Assembly (NCBI RefSeq): GCF_000001735.4
Contig: NC_003071.7
Location: 2,429,001 to 2,493,000 of the forward strand
Length of the DNA stretch: 64,000 nt
Direction of reading: 5' to 3'
DNA from: Arabidopsis thaliana
Taxonomy: Eukaryota > Streptophyta > Magnoliopsida > Brassicales > Brassicaceae
The notes below the pieces were generated by a model, which saw nothing but the letters and a program-made list of their open reading frames with translations, was not told where the DNA came from and searched no databases. This document shows positions 46,752-58,780 of the stretch, piece by piece. A program made the position numbers and the translations under genes. Within the stretch, counting starts at the first letter, position 1. Every line of letters starts with the position of its first letter.

Positions 46752-48246
46752 ATGTCTCGCAAATTTATCTACTCTGAGAAAGGAAAAGGCATTGCTTCCC
46801 CCTGCCTCCCCCCAAAGATCCCAAGAGTGTCTGTTCCAGCTTTTGATGACTCTGAACTCCGACGTAAACATTCTCTAACCATTATTGGAAGACTCACCAA
46901 CCCTCTTGCCCAACGGGTTTGGGGAATGATTCCCTTTCTCGCAGATCTGTGGAAAACTTCCACACGTCCGATAGGCGCGGACCTAGGGCAAGGACGCTTT
47001 CAGTTTCAATTCTCCCCGGAACAAGATCTTTTCAGTGCGTTGGAGAACCAACCCTACCACTATGCAAAATGGATGGTGATTCTCCAAAGATGGGAACCGA
47101 CCACATCCTCCTCATTTCCTTCTAAGATCCCCTTTTGGAATCGATGTTCAAGGCATCCCCATCCACCTTTGGTCGGAAGAAATGTTCATCAGCGTTGCAA
47201 AGGGAGTTGGGATCTTTGAAAAGGCTGAGATTACTAACACCTATGCCAGAATTCGAGTGACGGTGAATGGACTGAAACCACTCATCAAGAAGATTTTTGT
47301 TGACTTTGTGGATGGCTCAGAGGCTTTAGCTGATCTAGTTTACGATAAACTTGAACGTCATTGCAAGAGATGCAATAAATTGGATCACGACGAAAAGGAT
47401 TGCCCGGATTCTCAAGGTCTGGGAGATAGAAAAGAACGTCTCCCCTCTCCCCCCTCTTCTCCTTCTAAGGATCGTCAGGATCAACCTTCTCGGCATCTTC
47501 AAAGGAACTACGATGATAGAAACCAGAAGCGACCTTATCAAGGAAGATATCAAAGACAACGAAGCCCTAAGAGGCCTAGAAGATCGGATCATGGACGCTA
47601 CTCAAATTAAAGAGAATACTCTAGATTTGACCCTAGAGGTAGATATGATCTTTCCAAGACCTCGAATCCTAGAGAACCAGTTCAGGAGACCTCTAGGCAT
47701 CACCAGGGCAGTCGAGCTTCGGCGAGTCCCTCTCACTCTCTAGACAACAAAAGAACCTCTCTCCCACAGAGAGCGATTAAGGAAGTCTGAGATAGCTCTC
47801 AAGGCCTGAGTGGGTGTAAAGAAAGATCTTCGAGAGACTTATCCTCCACTTCCAGGATTCAGAATCCTTTGGCTACTTTGCTACCTCAAAAAGCGTTAAA
47901 TATCGCTATGGGAGAGCTTAGAGACGTTATGATCCAATACGTCAATTGTGCAGACCCGACAGAGAGTGCTGCAAGGAAAGAGCGTTATAGACAAGCTAAA
48001 GATCATGGACAATTTGAAGAAACCGCTGGTCAAATAATTAGGGCCAATCTCAGTATCCCACCTCTGGCTTTACAAGATCTATCCCCTCAGCAAACTGCCT
48101 ATCAAGAGCGAATTCCTATATCTCAAAGATTAGGTCCTGTTAATGCACCCCCTTTGGCACCAAAACCAAAGCCAAAGAAGAGAGTTCTCTCAAAAAGGAA
48201 AGTGGGTAGACCACCAACCAAGAAAAGAGCCCAACAAATGTCATAA
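46752..48246 (+). pseudogene. LINE ORF1 nucleic-acid-binding protein, frameshifted
   Basis: ATG 46752 (MSRKFIYSEKGKGI). DUF4283-like domain (LTIIGRLTNPLAQRVWGMIP), frameshift near 47120, then PIHLWSEEMFISVAKGVG and a CCHC zinc knuckle (CKRCNKLDHDEKDC, about 47362-47404). Basic RS/RP-rich region to a stop at 47608-47610. A later in-frame stretch (47869-48246) ends in an AT-hook-like KRKVGRPPTKKR. ORF1 coats LINE RNA and acts as a chaperone. Inactivated by at least two frame breaks. Confidence 0.85.
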
Positions 48247-48972
48247 TTTAGCCCAGGGAACATCGCTGTTGGGCTCTCCAAAAAAAAACGGCTCCTCCAC
48301 TATCAACCCTCTCCTAGAAGACGTCTAAATATGGAAAGCTTGAGTGAGGTACCTTTGGGATCAGCTGGACCTTCTTTTGGAGCGAGCTCAAGTAAACAAC
48401 TTCCCCTTTTGAATGAGCCTGGTAGAGATCCCTCTCTGCAAGGATCCCCGAGTTTGTCTCGCCAATCCAAAAACTCGTCTGATTTTCGGCTCCCTCAAAT
48501 CAACCTGACGTAAAGATAGTATGCTGGAATTGTCAGGGGATGAGGAACCCACTGACAATCCAGCGTTTAAAGGAGATACATAAGATGATCTCCCGTGATA
48601 TCTTATTCTTCATGGAGACGAAGAACGATGATGGTTATGTGTTAAAGACTTTAGAGTGGATTAATTATGACCACAATGCACTAATCACACCTTAGAGACA
48701 TGGGGGTGGGGGTTTAGCTTTATTTTGGAAACATGAGATATATCTTGAGGTACTCACTGCCTGCCCTAATTATTTTGATACTAACATTATAATAAGGGAT
48801 AAGGCTTTCTTTGCTACCTTCATCTATGGTGAGCCAGATCAGACAAAGAGATGGAGTATTTGGGCTCAGTTAAAGGAACTTTCTCTATCAAGGTCTGGTG
48901 CATGGTTTTTGTCTGGGGATTTTAACGAAATCATTGATGGCACTGAAAAAGTAGGTGGCCTAACTAGAGCGG

Positions 48973-50470
48973 AGAGTTCTTTTATGGACTTCAGATCCTT
49001 CTTATCTGAAAGCGACCTCTTTGATCTCAAGCATTTGGGAGAATCCTTATCCAGGCGGGGTATCAGATACTCTCATGTCATCAGATGTCGCCTAGATAGA
49101 GCAATTGCCAATTCTGTTTGGTCTGATCTGTTTCCCTCTGGACGCTTGGAGTATCTAAGATTTAAGGGATCGGACCATCGCCCTATTGTGACCTACTTTG
49201 CAAAGAAGAAGAAGAAAACACGTGGGGTTTTTCGTTATAATAGAAGACTGAAGAACAATGCTGAAGTCACTCAGCTCATAAAGGAGTGTTGGAACAGAGA
49301 GCCTTCCTTCTCAGTCAGTCAGAGAATAGCAATCTGCAAGAAAGAGATTGTGGCATGGAGCAGGGAAAAACAAAGGAATAGCCAGAAACTTATTGAGCAA
49401 AAGAAGATGGAGCTAGAACAGGCAATGGTAAGTCCTGAAAATAATGGAGATTTGCTAGCCAAGATCAATCTAGATCTCACCGAAGCTTATAAGCTGGGGG
49501 AAGGTTACTGGAAGCAAAGGAGTAGAATCATGTGGCTATGTTTGGGAGATCGGAACTCGGGTTTCTTTCACGCTGTCTCTAAAAAGAGGAGAGCACGAAA
49601 TCGCCTTTCAGTTATAGAAGATCTGTCTTTGAAGACCACAAGATTACTGAAGTTATTTCTGCCTACTTCCATAAGATGTTTCACTCAGACGATTTGGATG
49701 AGTCTCATACACGAGCAACTGTGACAGAAGCCCTGTCTCCCTGTGTATCGGAGGAGACCAATTTGGCATTGATTGCAGTTCCATCCCTAAAAGAAATTCA
49801 TGATGCTCTAATGGGAATTCATGCGATAAGGCGCCGGGACCTGAGGACTTCTCCGCTAGTTTTTTCCAATCTCACTGGGATTCTATCGGGCAAGCTATCA
49901 TCTCTAAGGTCCAAGGCTTTTTTCAAATGGGTACCATGCCTACTTCAATCAATGAGACTTTCATCAGTCTGATTCTAAAGATCACTGGAGCCAAGAAAGT
50001 CTCTTAATATAGACCTATTGCTCTCTATAATGTCTATTATAAGATTGTGTCTAAAATCTTAACTCAAAGACTTCAGCCGCTCCTTCCAAGCCTAGTGTCT
50101 GAGAACCAGTATGCTTTTATCAAGAATAGAGCAATCTCTGATAATGTCTTGATAACCCATGAAGTGCCACCAAGTATTGCTTGATGGCGGGAAAGACAGA
50201 TATTTCTAAAGCCTATGACAGGCTCGAATGGAATTTCATCAAAGAGGTCCTTCAGTGGTTTGGTTTTCACAGCATTTGGATCAATTGGATTATGCAGTCC
50301 GTCACAACTGTCTCCTATTCCTTTCTCATCAATGGTTCACCTCGGGGAAAGGTTGTTCCATCAAGGGGAATAAGACAAGGAGATCCGCTCTCCTCATATA
50401 TGTTTATCCTTTGTGGAGAGGTGCTATCAGGTTTGTGCCACTCGGCTTAGAAGAAGGGGCTCCTACGGGG
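48973..50470 (+). repeat. LINE tandem unit 1 (1498 bp)
   Basis: Runs from AGAGTTCTTTT in the endonuclease to CCTACGGGG after RT motif B. Private deletions of 13 bp (after 49622) and 1 bp (about 49825). Lacks the 25-bp RT segment present in unit 3. Confidence 0.93.
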
Positions 50471-51982
50471 AGAGTTCTTTTGTGGACTTCAGATCCTTCT
50501 TATCTGAAAGCGACCTCTTTGATCTCAAGCATTCGGGAGAATCCTTATCCTGGCGGGGTATCAGATACTCTCATGTCATTAGATGTCGCCTAGATAGAGC
50601 AATTGCCAATTCTGTTTGGACTGATCTGTTTCCTTCTAGACGCTTGGAGTATCTAAGATTTAAGGGATCGGACCATCGCCCTATTGTGACCTACTTTGCA
50701 AAGAAGAAGAAGAAAACACGTGGGGTTTTTCGTTATGATAGAAGACTGAAGAACAATGCTGAAGTCACTCAGCTCATAAAGGAGTGTTGGAACAGAGAGC
50801 CTTCCTTCTCAGTCAGTCAGAGAATAGCAATCTGCAGGAAAGAGATTGTGGCATGGAGCAGGGAAAAACAAAGGAATAGCCAGAAACTTATTGAGCAAAA
50901 GAAGATGGAGCTAGAACAGGCAATGGTAAGTCCTGAAAATAATGACGATTTGCTAGCCAAGATCAATCTAGATCTCACCGAAGCTTATAAGCTGGGGGAA
51001 GGTTACTGGAAGCAAAGGAGTAGAATCATGTGGCTATGTTTGGGAGATCAGAACTCGGGTTTCTTTCACGCTGTCACTAAAAAAAGGAGAGCACGAAATT
51101 GCCTTTCAGTTATAGAAGATGAATCTGGGAACCCTGTCTTTGAAGACCACAAGATTACTGAAGTTATTTCTGCCTACTTCCATAAGATGTTTCACTCAGA
51201 CGATTTGGATGAGTCTCATACACGAGCAACTGTCACAGAAGCCCTGTCTCCCTGTGTATCGGAGGAGACCAATTTGGCATTGATTGCAGTTCCATCCCTA
51301 AAGGAAATTCATGATGCTCTAATGGGAATTCATGCGGATAAGGTGCCGGGACCTGAGGACTTCTCCGCTAGTTTTTTCCAATCTCACTGGGATTCTATCG
51401 GGCAAGCTATCATCTCTAAGGTCCAAGGCTTTTTTCAAATGGGTACCATGCCTACTTCAATCAATGAGACTTTCATCAGTCTGATTCTAAAGATCATTGG
51501 AGCCAAGAAAGTCTCTTAATATAGACCTATTGCTCTCTATAATGTCTATTATAAGATTGTGTCTAAAATCTTAACTCAAAGACTTCAGCCGCTCCTTCCA
51601 AGCCTAGTGTCTGAGAACCAGTATGCTTTTATCAAGAATAGAGCAATCTCTGATAATGTCTTGATAACCCATGAAGTGCCACCAAGTATTGCTTGATGGC
51701 GGGAAAGACAGATATTTCTAAAGCCTATGACAGGCTCGAATGGAATTTCATCAAAGAGGTCCTTCAGTGGTTTGGTTTTCACAGCATTTGGATCAATTGG
51801 ATTATGCAGTCCGTCACAACTGTCTCCTATTCCTTTCTCATCAATGGTTCACCTCGGGGAAAGGTTGTTCCATCAAGGGGAATAAGACAAGGAGATCCGC
51901 TCTCCTCATATATGTTTATCCTTTGTGGAGAGGTGCTATCAGGTTTGTGCCACTCGGCTTAGAAGAAGGGGCTCCTACGGGG
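50471..51982 (+). repeat. LINE tandem unit 2 (1512 bp), recombinant
   Basis: The first part matches unit 3 (HSGESLSWRG, VWTDLF, intact 13-bp segment, AAGGAAATTC). The second part matches unit 1 (ATATAGACC, 25-bp deletion at GAAGTGCCACC, GATCAATTGG, TCGGCTTAG). The switch lies between about 51350 and 51526. Confidence 0.93.
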
Positions 51983-53519
51983 AGAGTTCTTTTGTGGACT
52001 TCAGATCCTTCTTATCTGAAAGCGACCTCTTTGATCTCAAGCATTCGGGAGAATCCTTATCCTGGCGGGGTATCAGATACTCTCATGTCATTAGATGTCG
52101 CCTAGATAGAGCAATTGCCAATTCTGTTTGGACTGATCTGTTTCCCTCTGGACGCTTGGAGTATCTAAGATTTAAGGGATCGGACCATCGCCCTATTGTG
52201 ACCTACTTTGCAAAGAAGAAGAAGAAAACACGTGGGGTTTTTCGTTATGATAGAAGACTGAAGAACAATGCTGAAGTCACTCAGCTCATAAAGGAGTGTT
52301 GGAACAGAGAGCCTTCCTTCTCAGTCAGTCAGAGAATAGCAATCTGCAGGAAAGAGATTGTGGCATGGAGCAGGGAAAAACAAAGGAATAGCCAGAAACT
52401 TATTGAGCAAAAGAAGATGGAGCTAGAACAGGCAATGGTAAGTCCTGAAAATAATGACGATTTGCTAGCCAAGATCAATCTAGATCTCACCGAAGCTTAT
52501 AAGCTGGGGGAAGGTTACTGGAAGCAAAGGAGTAGAATCATGTGGCTATGTTTGGGAGATCAGAACTCGGGTTTCTTTCACGCTGTCACTAAAAAAAGGA
52601 GAGCACGAAATTGCCTTTCAGTTATAGAAGATGAATCTGGGAACCCTGTCTTTGAAGACCACAAGATTACTGAAGTTATTTCTGCCTACTTCCATAAGAT
52701 GTTTCACTCAGACGATTTGGATGAGTCTCATACACGAGCAACTGTCACAGAAGCCCTGTCTCCCTGTGTATCGGAGGAGACCAATTTGGCATTGATTGCA
52801 GTTCCATCCCTAAAGGAAATTCATGATGCTCTAATGGGAATTCATGCGGATAAGGTGCCGGGACCTGAGGACTTCTCCGCTAGTTTTTTCCAATCTCACT
52901 GGGATTCTATCGGGCAAGCTATCATCTCTAAGGTCCAAGGCTTTTTTCAAATGGGTACCATGCCTACTTCAATCAATGAGACTTTCATCAGTCTGATTCT
53001 AAAGATCACTGGAGCCAAGAAAGTCTCTTAATATAAACCTATTGCTCTCTATAATGTCTATTATAAGATTGTGTCTAAAATCTTAACTCAAAGACTTCAG
53101 CCGCTCCTTCCAAGCCTAGTGTCTGAGAACCAGTATGCTTTTATCAAGAATAGAGCAATCTCTGATAATGTCTTGATAACCCATGAAGTGCTCCACTACC
53201 TCAAAAAGTCAAATGCCACCAAGTATTGCTTGATGGCGGGAAAGACAGATATGTCTAAAGCCTATGACAGGCTCGAATGGAATTTCATCAAAGAGGTCCT
53301 TCAGTGGTTTGGTTTTCACAGCATTTGGAATAATTGGATTATGCAGTCCGTCACAACTGTCTCCTATTCCTTTCTCATCAATGGTTCACCTCGGGGAAAG
53401 GTTGTTCCATCAAGAGGAATAAGACAGGGAGATCCGCTCTCCTCCTATATGTTTATCCTTTGTGGAGAGGTGCTATCAGGTTTGTGCCACTCGGCATAGA
53501 AGAAGGGGCTCCTACGGGG
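51983..53519 (+). repeat. LINE tandem unit 3 (1537 bp)
   Basis: Retains the 25-bp segment (TCCACTACCTCAAAAAGTCA plus 5 nt) that keeps the RT frame open and then continues into the unique 3' half of ORF2 at ACTAAATGTTGC. Confidence 0.93.
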
Positions 53520-55594
53520 ACTAAATGTTGCTAGAGGCAGTCCTTGCGTGAATCATTTGCTGTTTGCAGATGATACAATGTTGTTCTGCAAAACAAGTGA
53601 CAAAGCTTGCGAGGAGCTGATGAGAATCCTGAAACGCTATGAAGAGGCTTCGGGTCAGATGATCAATGGGGATAAATCTTCTATCTTCTTCTCAAGGAAA
53701 ACCCCAGTTTCTAAGCGGGATAGAGTTAAGGAGCTGCTGCTTATCTCTAAAGAGGGTGGAGTGGGGAAATACCTTGGTTTACCGAAGCTCTTTGGCAGAA
53801 GTTAAAATGATATTTTCTCTTCCATTGTTGATAGAATCAGACATAACGCTCTGTGTTGGTCCAACAGATTTCTCCCTGGGGCAGGAAAAATGGTAATGCT
53901 AAAATGAGTTCTTGCCTACATGCCCACATATGCTTATGTCTTGTTTCAGTTTACCCATCTCCCTATGCAAAAGAATCCAAACTGCGTTAACCAGGTTTTT
54001 CTGGGATAGTATTCCTCATAAAAGAAAGATGAGTTGGATTGCTTGGGAGAAGCTCACAAGACCTAAGCAGAAAAGAGGGTTGGGTTTTAGAGATCTACAG
54101 CAGTTCAATGTGGCTTTGTTCGCAAAACTCAGCTGGAGGTTATTAAAAAACCCTAGTAGTCTCTTGGCAAGGGTCCTGTTGGGGAAGTATTGTCCTAATA
54201 CTGACTTGCTAAAAGTTAAAGTTTCCAAGACGGCTTCTCATGGCTGGAGAAGTATCCTGAGTGGCAGAGATTTGCTTGTTAAAAACATTGGCTGGTCAAC
54301 AGGTGATGGTGGATCCACTCTAATATGGGATGATTCGTGGATCCCTTCTCCGGATTTTATCCAACCCAAGGGTCTCGTTCCTCTCCTTTCAAAAGGATGG
54401 AGAGTTAAAGATTTGTTTTTTCCTAATTTGATTGACTGGAATGAAGCACTTGTGAAGGATCTGTTCCCTGCTTTGTCAGAGAATATCTTTTCTATTACAC
54501 CTAGCCGGTTGTCTGCACCAGATAAGAGGATCTGGATTCATACCCAAAATGGTGAGTATACGGTCAAGTCGGGTTACTTCATTGCTAGAGAATGTCAGTT
54601 TCCCTCTAGTGTTGGCCCCCTGTTTAACTGGAAGAAAGAAATCTGGAACATTTGCACTTCCTAGAAGATTAAAGTTTTTATGTGGAAAGCTCTCCAAGGC
54701 GCCCTCTCTACTGGATGTCAGCTTGCTAGCGGAGGCATTGAGGTTGATCCGGCCTATAAGAAGTGTAAGGAACCTGAAACCATTGACCACTTGTTGTTCA
54801 ATTGCAGTTTTGCAAAGCAAGTCTGGCTTTTGGCTCCTTTCGCCAAGGGTTTGTTTCTAGCTAGTTCAGCGGATTTGGAAAGTCTTGTCTCTCAAGGGAA
54901 CAAGCTCATCTGCCTCCCTCGGTGGGCCTAGCCAGAAGTCCCCTATTCCCCTGGCTCTGCTGGAACCTTTGGATTGCTAGGAATCAAGAAGTCTTCAATC
55001 AAAGGTGTTTCTCTGCTGAAGAGACGGTACAAAAAGCGATCAAGGCAAAGAGCCCAATCTGTTACTCTTCCCCCACCTGGTTCAATCTTCTCGGGGCAAA
55101 GAGCAGTTAATCGTACCCCGCGCTACAGGGATTGTGACTTTTTTATAATCTACAGAACGGATGCAGCTTGGAGAAGTGGTGATCATGTTGCAGGTTTGAG
55201 CTGGATTTTTGGGGACTGAGTTTTAGATATTCCCAGAAGTCACTCTTTGGTGTGCTCTCATGTGGCCTCGCCCCTCATGGCTGAAGCCATAGCTGTTCGT
55301 GCAGCTCTCTCAAATGCTAGGATGCTCAAGCTCCCACGCATAGCTTTGGAGTCGGATTGTAGTACCTTGGTCACAACGATCATTACTAAATCCACCCTCC
55401 CGGAAATTCATGGCGTGTTAGCTGATATCCTTCTCAGCTCTCTATCTTTTAATCTCTTTGTCTGTAATCTTATTCTTACAGCTGCAACTTCGGAAGCAGA
55501 TGCTCTAGCAAAACTTTCTCTCTCTATGTTTGTGGACCGTTAAGCTTATCAATTAAGAAGTTTCTTGATCAAAAAAAAAAAAACATAGTTGTCT

Positions 55595-56043
55595 TATCTC
55601 ATTAATAAAAATAAATTAAAATGAATAATACATTTTGTATAATATTTTACTCAACAGTTCTAAACCATGAACCGGTTTGTATGAAGGAATATCTATTGAA
55701 ATATCCACATTGACATATCCATGTGTAGAAATATTTATATTTAATTCAATGAATTTGAAATCACAGCGGAAAATTAGCCAGCAATACGAAGGTAGGTTAA
55801 AGATATTGGTTTAGTGAAGTCTATATATAGGATATAAACTGTAACATAACCTAATATTACCTTTAAAAATTTCTTTTTTAAAATGGAAGACTCCCAAGAA
55901 AGCCTAACTATGTGAGCTGTAGTAGAAAGTTATGAAGAAAGCGAGAGTTCAAATGTCATAGATGTATTTTAAAATTTTTATTAGGAATAAAGCTAATGAT
56001 AGAATGATATGTTTTAAAAAAATCTGTTTTTATTTTGTAGGTG
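55595..56043. other. AT-rich spacer right of the LINE
   Basis: No gene seen; originally contiguous with the sequence ending at 46410. Confidence 0.5.
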
Positions 56044-56570
56044 ATTCCGATGAGGGAATTTTACATTCCTCAGCCGTTGATGGAGATCATTGTAAGTAAG
56101 GTTGGTGAAGATGGTGTTGATGCTTTGAAGAACTAGTTGCTCGCTAGGAGAGAGGGGAAGGATACTGTTCCGTCAAAGAAAACATTAGCATCCGTACGAA
56201 TTGACAAAGACCATCATTTCATGTGGTGGTCAATGACTCATTCAAAGTATTACACATTCTTCAAAAAGTGTCTTGCCGCAAATAATCCGTATGCGAAGTT
56301 TGTAGAGAATCACAAAGGACTGGCTTATGAGTTGACTATAGGGTACTTCCAGATGAGATTTCGTTGGAAGGTGTGCCATGGTAAACGCATTGGTGGTTTA
56401 CTCAACTTGAATGGCATGAAAGTATGCGTAGTACAGCCACCTTATCAACCGAAAAGAGTTGGTAGGCCAAGGTGATGTAGGTGTAAGAAAGTTGAGTACA
56501 AGTTGAGCACGTGTAAGGATTAAGGATTTGAGGATGTTGTCAGGATGATGGGGAAGAGTTCTTGAATATT
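56044..56570 (+). pseudogene. F-box-like pseudogene 2 with a MULE-transposase-like tail
   Basis: After an acceptor-like TTTTGTAG: REFYIPQPLMEIIVSKVGED, GVDALKN-stop, then KKTLASVRIDKDHHFMWWSM, SKYYTFFKKCLAANNPYAKF. This aligns piece by piece with pseudogene 1 (L..KIVS, GI/GV..LKN, FS..SL, NPYA). After about 56320 it changes to VVQPPYQPKRVGRPR and a zinc-knuckle-like CRCKKVEYKLSTC, typical of MULE transposase C-termini. This is either a fusion or two adjacent relics. Confidence 0.45.
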
Positions 56571-57944
56571 ATGGACAACGTTTTTCGGAATGTTATAATC
56601 CAAGTTATTATTGTGTTGTTATTTTTGGTTTCCTATTAGCCGTAAGTCGGACGGGAATGTTAAACCTTGTTTGTTGGGATCTTTTTGTTCAGTTAGGTAT
56701 AAGTACTTCATTTGCGTCCATTGAATGGTATCTATATATTTATTATTATTCTATACGTAACCTCTACCATTTAGTGATTTTTATTGATAATTTTGCTTAG
56801 TATTTATGTTATGCATAAATGGGAGGTTATCCATTAAATCGTGGATCTGTAATGCAAACCTTTAAATATTTTGAGAATTTCGCTAGAAAATTTGTCCAAC
56901 AAAATTGCAAGGTCTAATTTATTAAAATCCACAAGAATGTTCTATCTAAAAGGTTAGTACATAGATGTCTTTGTTTATTGTATTGCTTAATCCTCGAGAA
57001 TGTTCTATCTAAAAAGTTTGAACTGGTAAGATGTCCTAATATGTATGCGCTAATTAAGTAAAAGCGGAAAAATTACCGCCAAAACTCTGATGGGGTCTAG
57101 TCAAAAATAATATGTTAAGACACAATACATATTAATTTAAATCGGGGATAAGTGGATATGTCTTTGTGGATATTGATTATCATTTAAAAATAAACGTGGA
57201 CTTTATATTGCTACTTAATTAGTAATTTTATGCTACACCCTCCCTGATAACCAGAATACGTTTATCTATTATGCTTAGTCCATTAACTATGTAGTTGTCT
57301 TAAATTTTTTGATTTCCCGACTATGCATAAACTACAATATAAATTAGAATAAATATCAATGAAAAACATATATATATATATATATATATATTAAAAGAAT
57401 ACAATATATAGTGAAAATATGCGATATGGTTATTGAAAACACTGCCTACCAGACCACATGGAGTTAAACTGCAATGTTGGAAATGCCACATATAACGTCA
57501 TGATGTATTTTGCAGTAAAAAATAATTAGACCTATATATAGGCCCATCATAGCCTATAACGTGACTGGCTTGGGGAAGATAATATGGAGAACCATTCCAT
57601 GCAGCTGACTACACACAACTATTAACATATCAATCAATCCATTATTGTCTGCCTAATTTATAACTATTTCCTTGAACACCCATTAACCAATGTATAATTA
57701 TTAAGGCATAGACTTAATCAAGATTTATCAATTTTAAATCAATGTTGTCATTCAACAAGAAACTTTCCTGCTGTTTATAATTAGATAACCATGTGTAATT
57801 TTTATTTTTATACCAATTAATTTCAATATTAAATATATGCAATTTGCCGAAAACTCTCTCTCTATATATAATATAGGTAACCACGTGGTTACGTATATAA
57901 ATTTATATTACAGTATTGTGATAGTAGGATTACCATTTATATAA
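56571..57944. other. AT-rich spacer
   Basis: No gene seen. Contains an (AT)12 run (57368-57391) and a 16-bp perfect palindrome GTAACCACGTGGTTAC at 57877-57892. Confidence 0.5.
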
Positions 57945-58780
57945 AACTCTCTCTCTAAGTCAAGCCAACCAGAGAGTTGGTTAGTTCTAACAGTTCTAGT
58001 ATGCAATAACTGAAATGAAATGAAACTAAAAGTAGAAATGGCAATAACAGGCATGTGAATAACAAAGCAGAAATGATAACATGCAATCAAATGGATAAAC
58101 AATTCCTAAGGATGGGGTAATCGAATAGTGTGGTCTCCTTAATCTATTCAGGTGGTTGACAAAACTTCAAAGAAGCTATCCCTAGACAACAAGTTCAACA
58201 ACAAATTAATTCACTCTCGTGATAGAAATCCTCAAGCAAAACTAGACACTGACCTAATTCCCATTAGTGATCTCTAACTAAGCAGACATTATCGAGTCAA
58301 CATGTTAAAGCCAATACCCTCTCTACAGCCAATCCCTTGGGGTAGAGTCTGATATCTCTGGAATTAATAGGATCCAACGCCCATTAAACGCCTTCTGAGC
58401 GTTGGACGTCTGGACTCATATTCCACATTAGCCAGTGAAACAAGCAATAACCGCAACTAATCTAGAAGAGATTCTAGTATTCTAAACTCAACCACCTAAA
58501 ACGACCAAGTAAACCACAACTAATCTATCCCATCCTCAGAAATACGGTTCACTACTCAGACATAATAAAAGACAATAGCAAAGCAACGATTGAAAACATG
58601 ATAACAGAAATGACGAAAGACTTAAACGCAAACTGAATATCAAATACTTGAAAGTGAAAATACAAAATCGCAGGAGAAACACTACAGCTATGAAAGTTGC
58701 GAAAATGTAAAAGTTGATGAGAAACGGAATAACAACGGATGCCCTAGGGAAAACCCTAAGAGGCAGTTTATATAAGCGAG
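57945..58780 (-). repeat. Divergent family A-related LTR fragment, reverse orientation
   Basis: Reverse-complement matches, in order, to the family A LTR: GGATGGGGTAATCGAATAGT, GTTGACAAAACTTC, CTAGACAACAAGTTC, CTCAACCACC and CCCATCCTCAGAAA with CACTACTCAGACAT. Truncated at both ends; it abuts the LTR of element C. Confidence 0.6.

Larger units (their letters stand above)
48331..55543 (+). pseudogene. LINE ORF2 endonuclease-RT-RNase H polyprotein, triplicated core
   Basis: AP-type endonuclease: VCWNCQGMRN (48520), then SGDFNEIIDG (48915) and GSDHRPIVTYF (49170). RT motifs: KTDISKAYDRLEWNF, RGIRQGDPLSSYMFILC and NHLLFADDTMLF (53548-53583; only once, after the last unit). zf-RVT region: FMWKALQGALSTGCQLASGG and KCKEPETIDHLLFNC (54680-54810). 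RNase H: RTDAAWRSGDHVAGLSW, AEAIAVRAALSNAR and ALESDCSTLV (55150-55370). Stop at 55541-55543. Stops and frameshifts occur near 48513, 48694, 49622, 50007, 54663 and 55218, besides the unit junctions, so it cannot encode an active protein. Confidence 0.92.
46424..55581 (+). mobile_element. Full-length LINE retrotransposon with internal triplication
   Basis: Bounded by a perfect 13-bp target duplication AACATAGTTGTCT (46411-46423 and 55582-55594) with a 3' poly-A of about 12 nt. It has a 5' UTR of about 330 bp, ORF1, then ORF2 (endonuclease, reverse transcriptase, zf-RVT, RNase H). The layout with a plant-type RNase H is that of L1/Ta11-like Arabidopsis LINEs. About 3 kb of the 9.16-kb length is due to two extra copies of the endonuclease-RT core. 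Confidence 0.95.

Noticed and set aside
50228..50593. Repeated 121-codon ORFs in the LINE units (also at 51740)
   Set aside because: Out-of-frame shadows of the RT and of the artificial unit junction.
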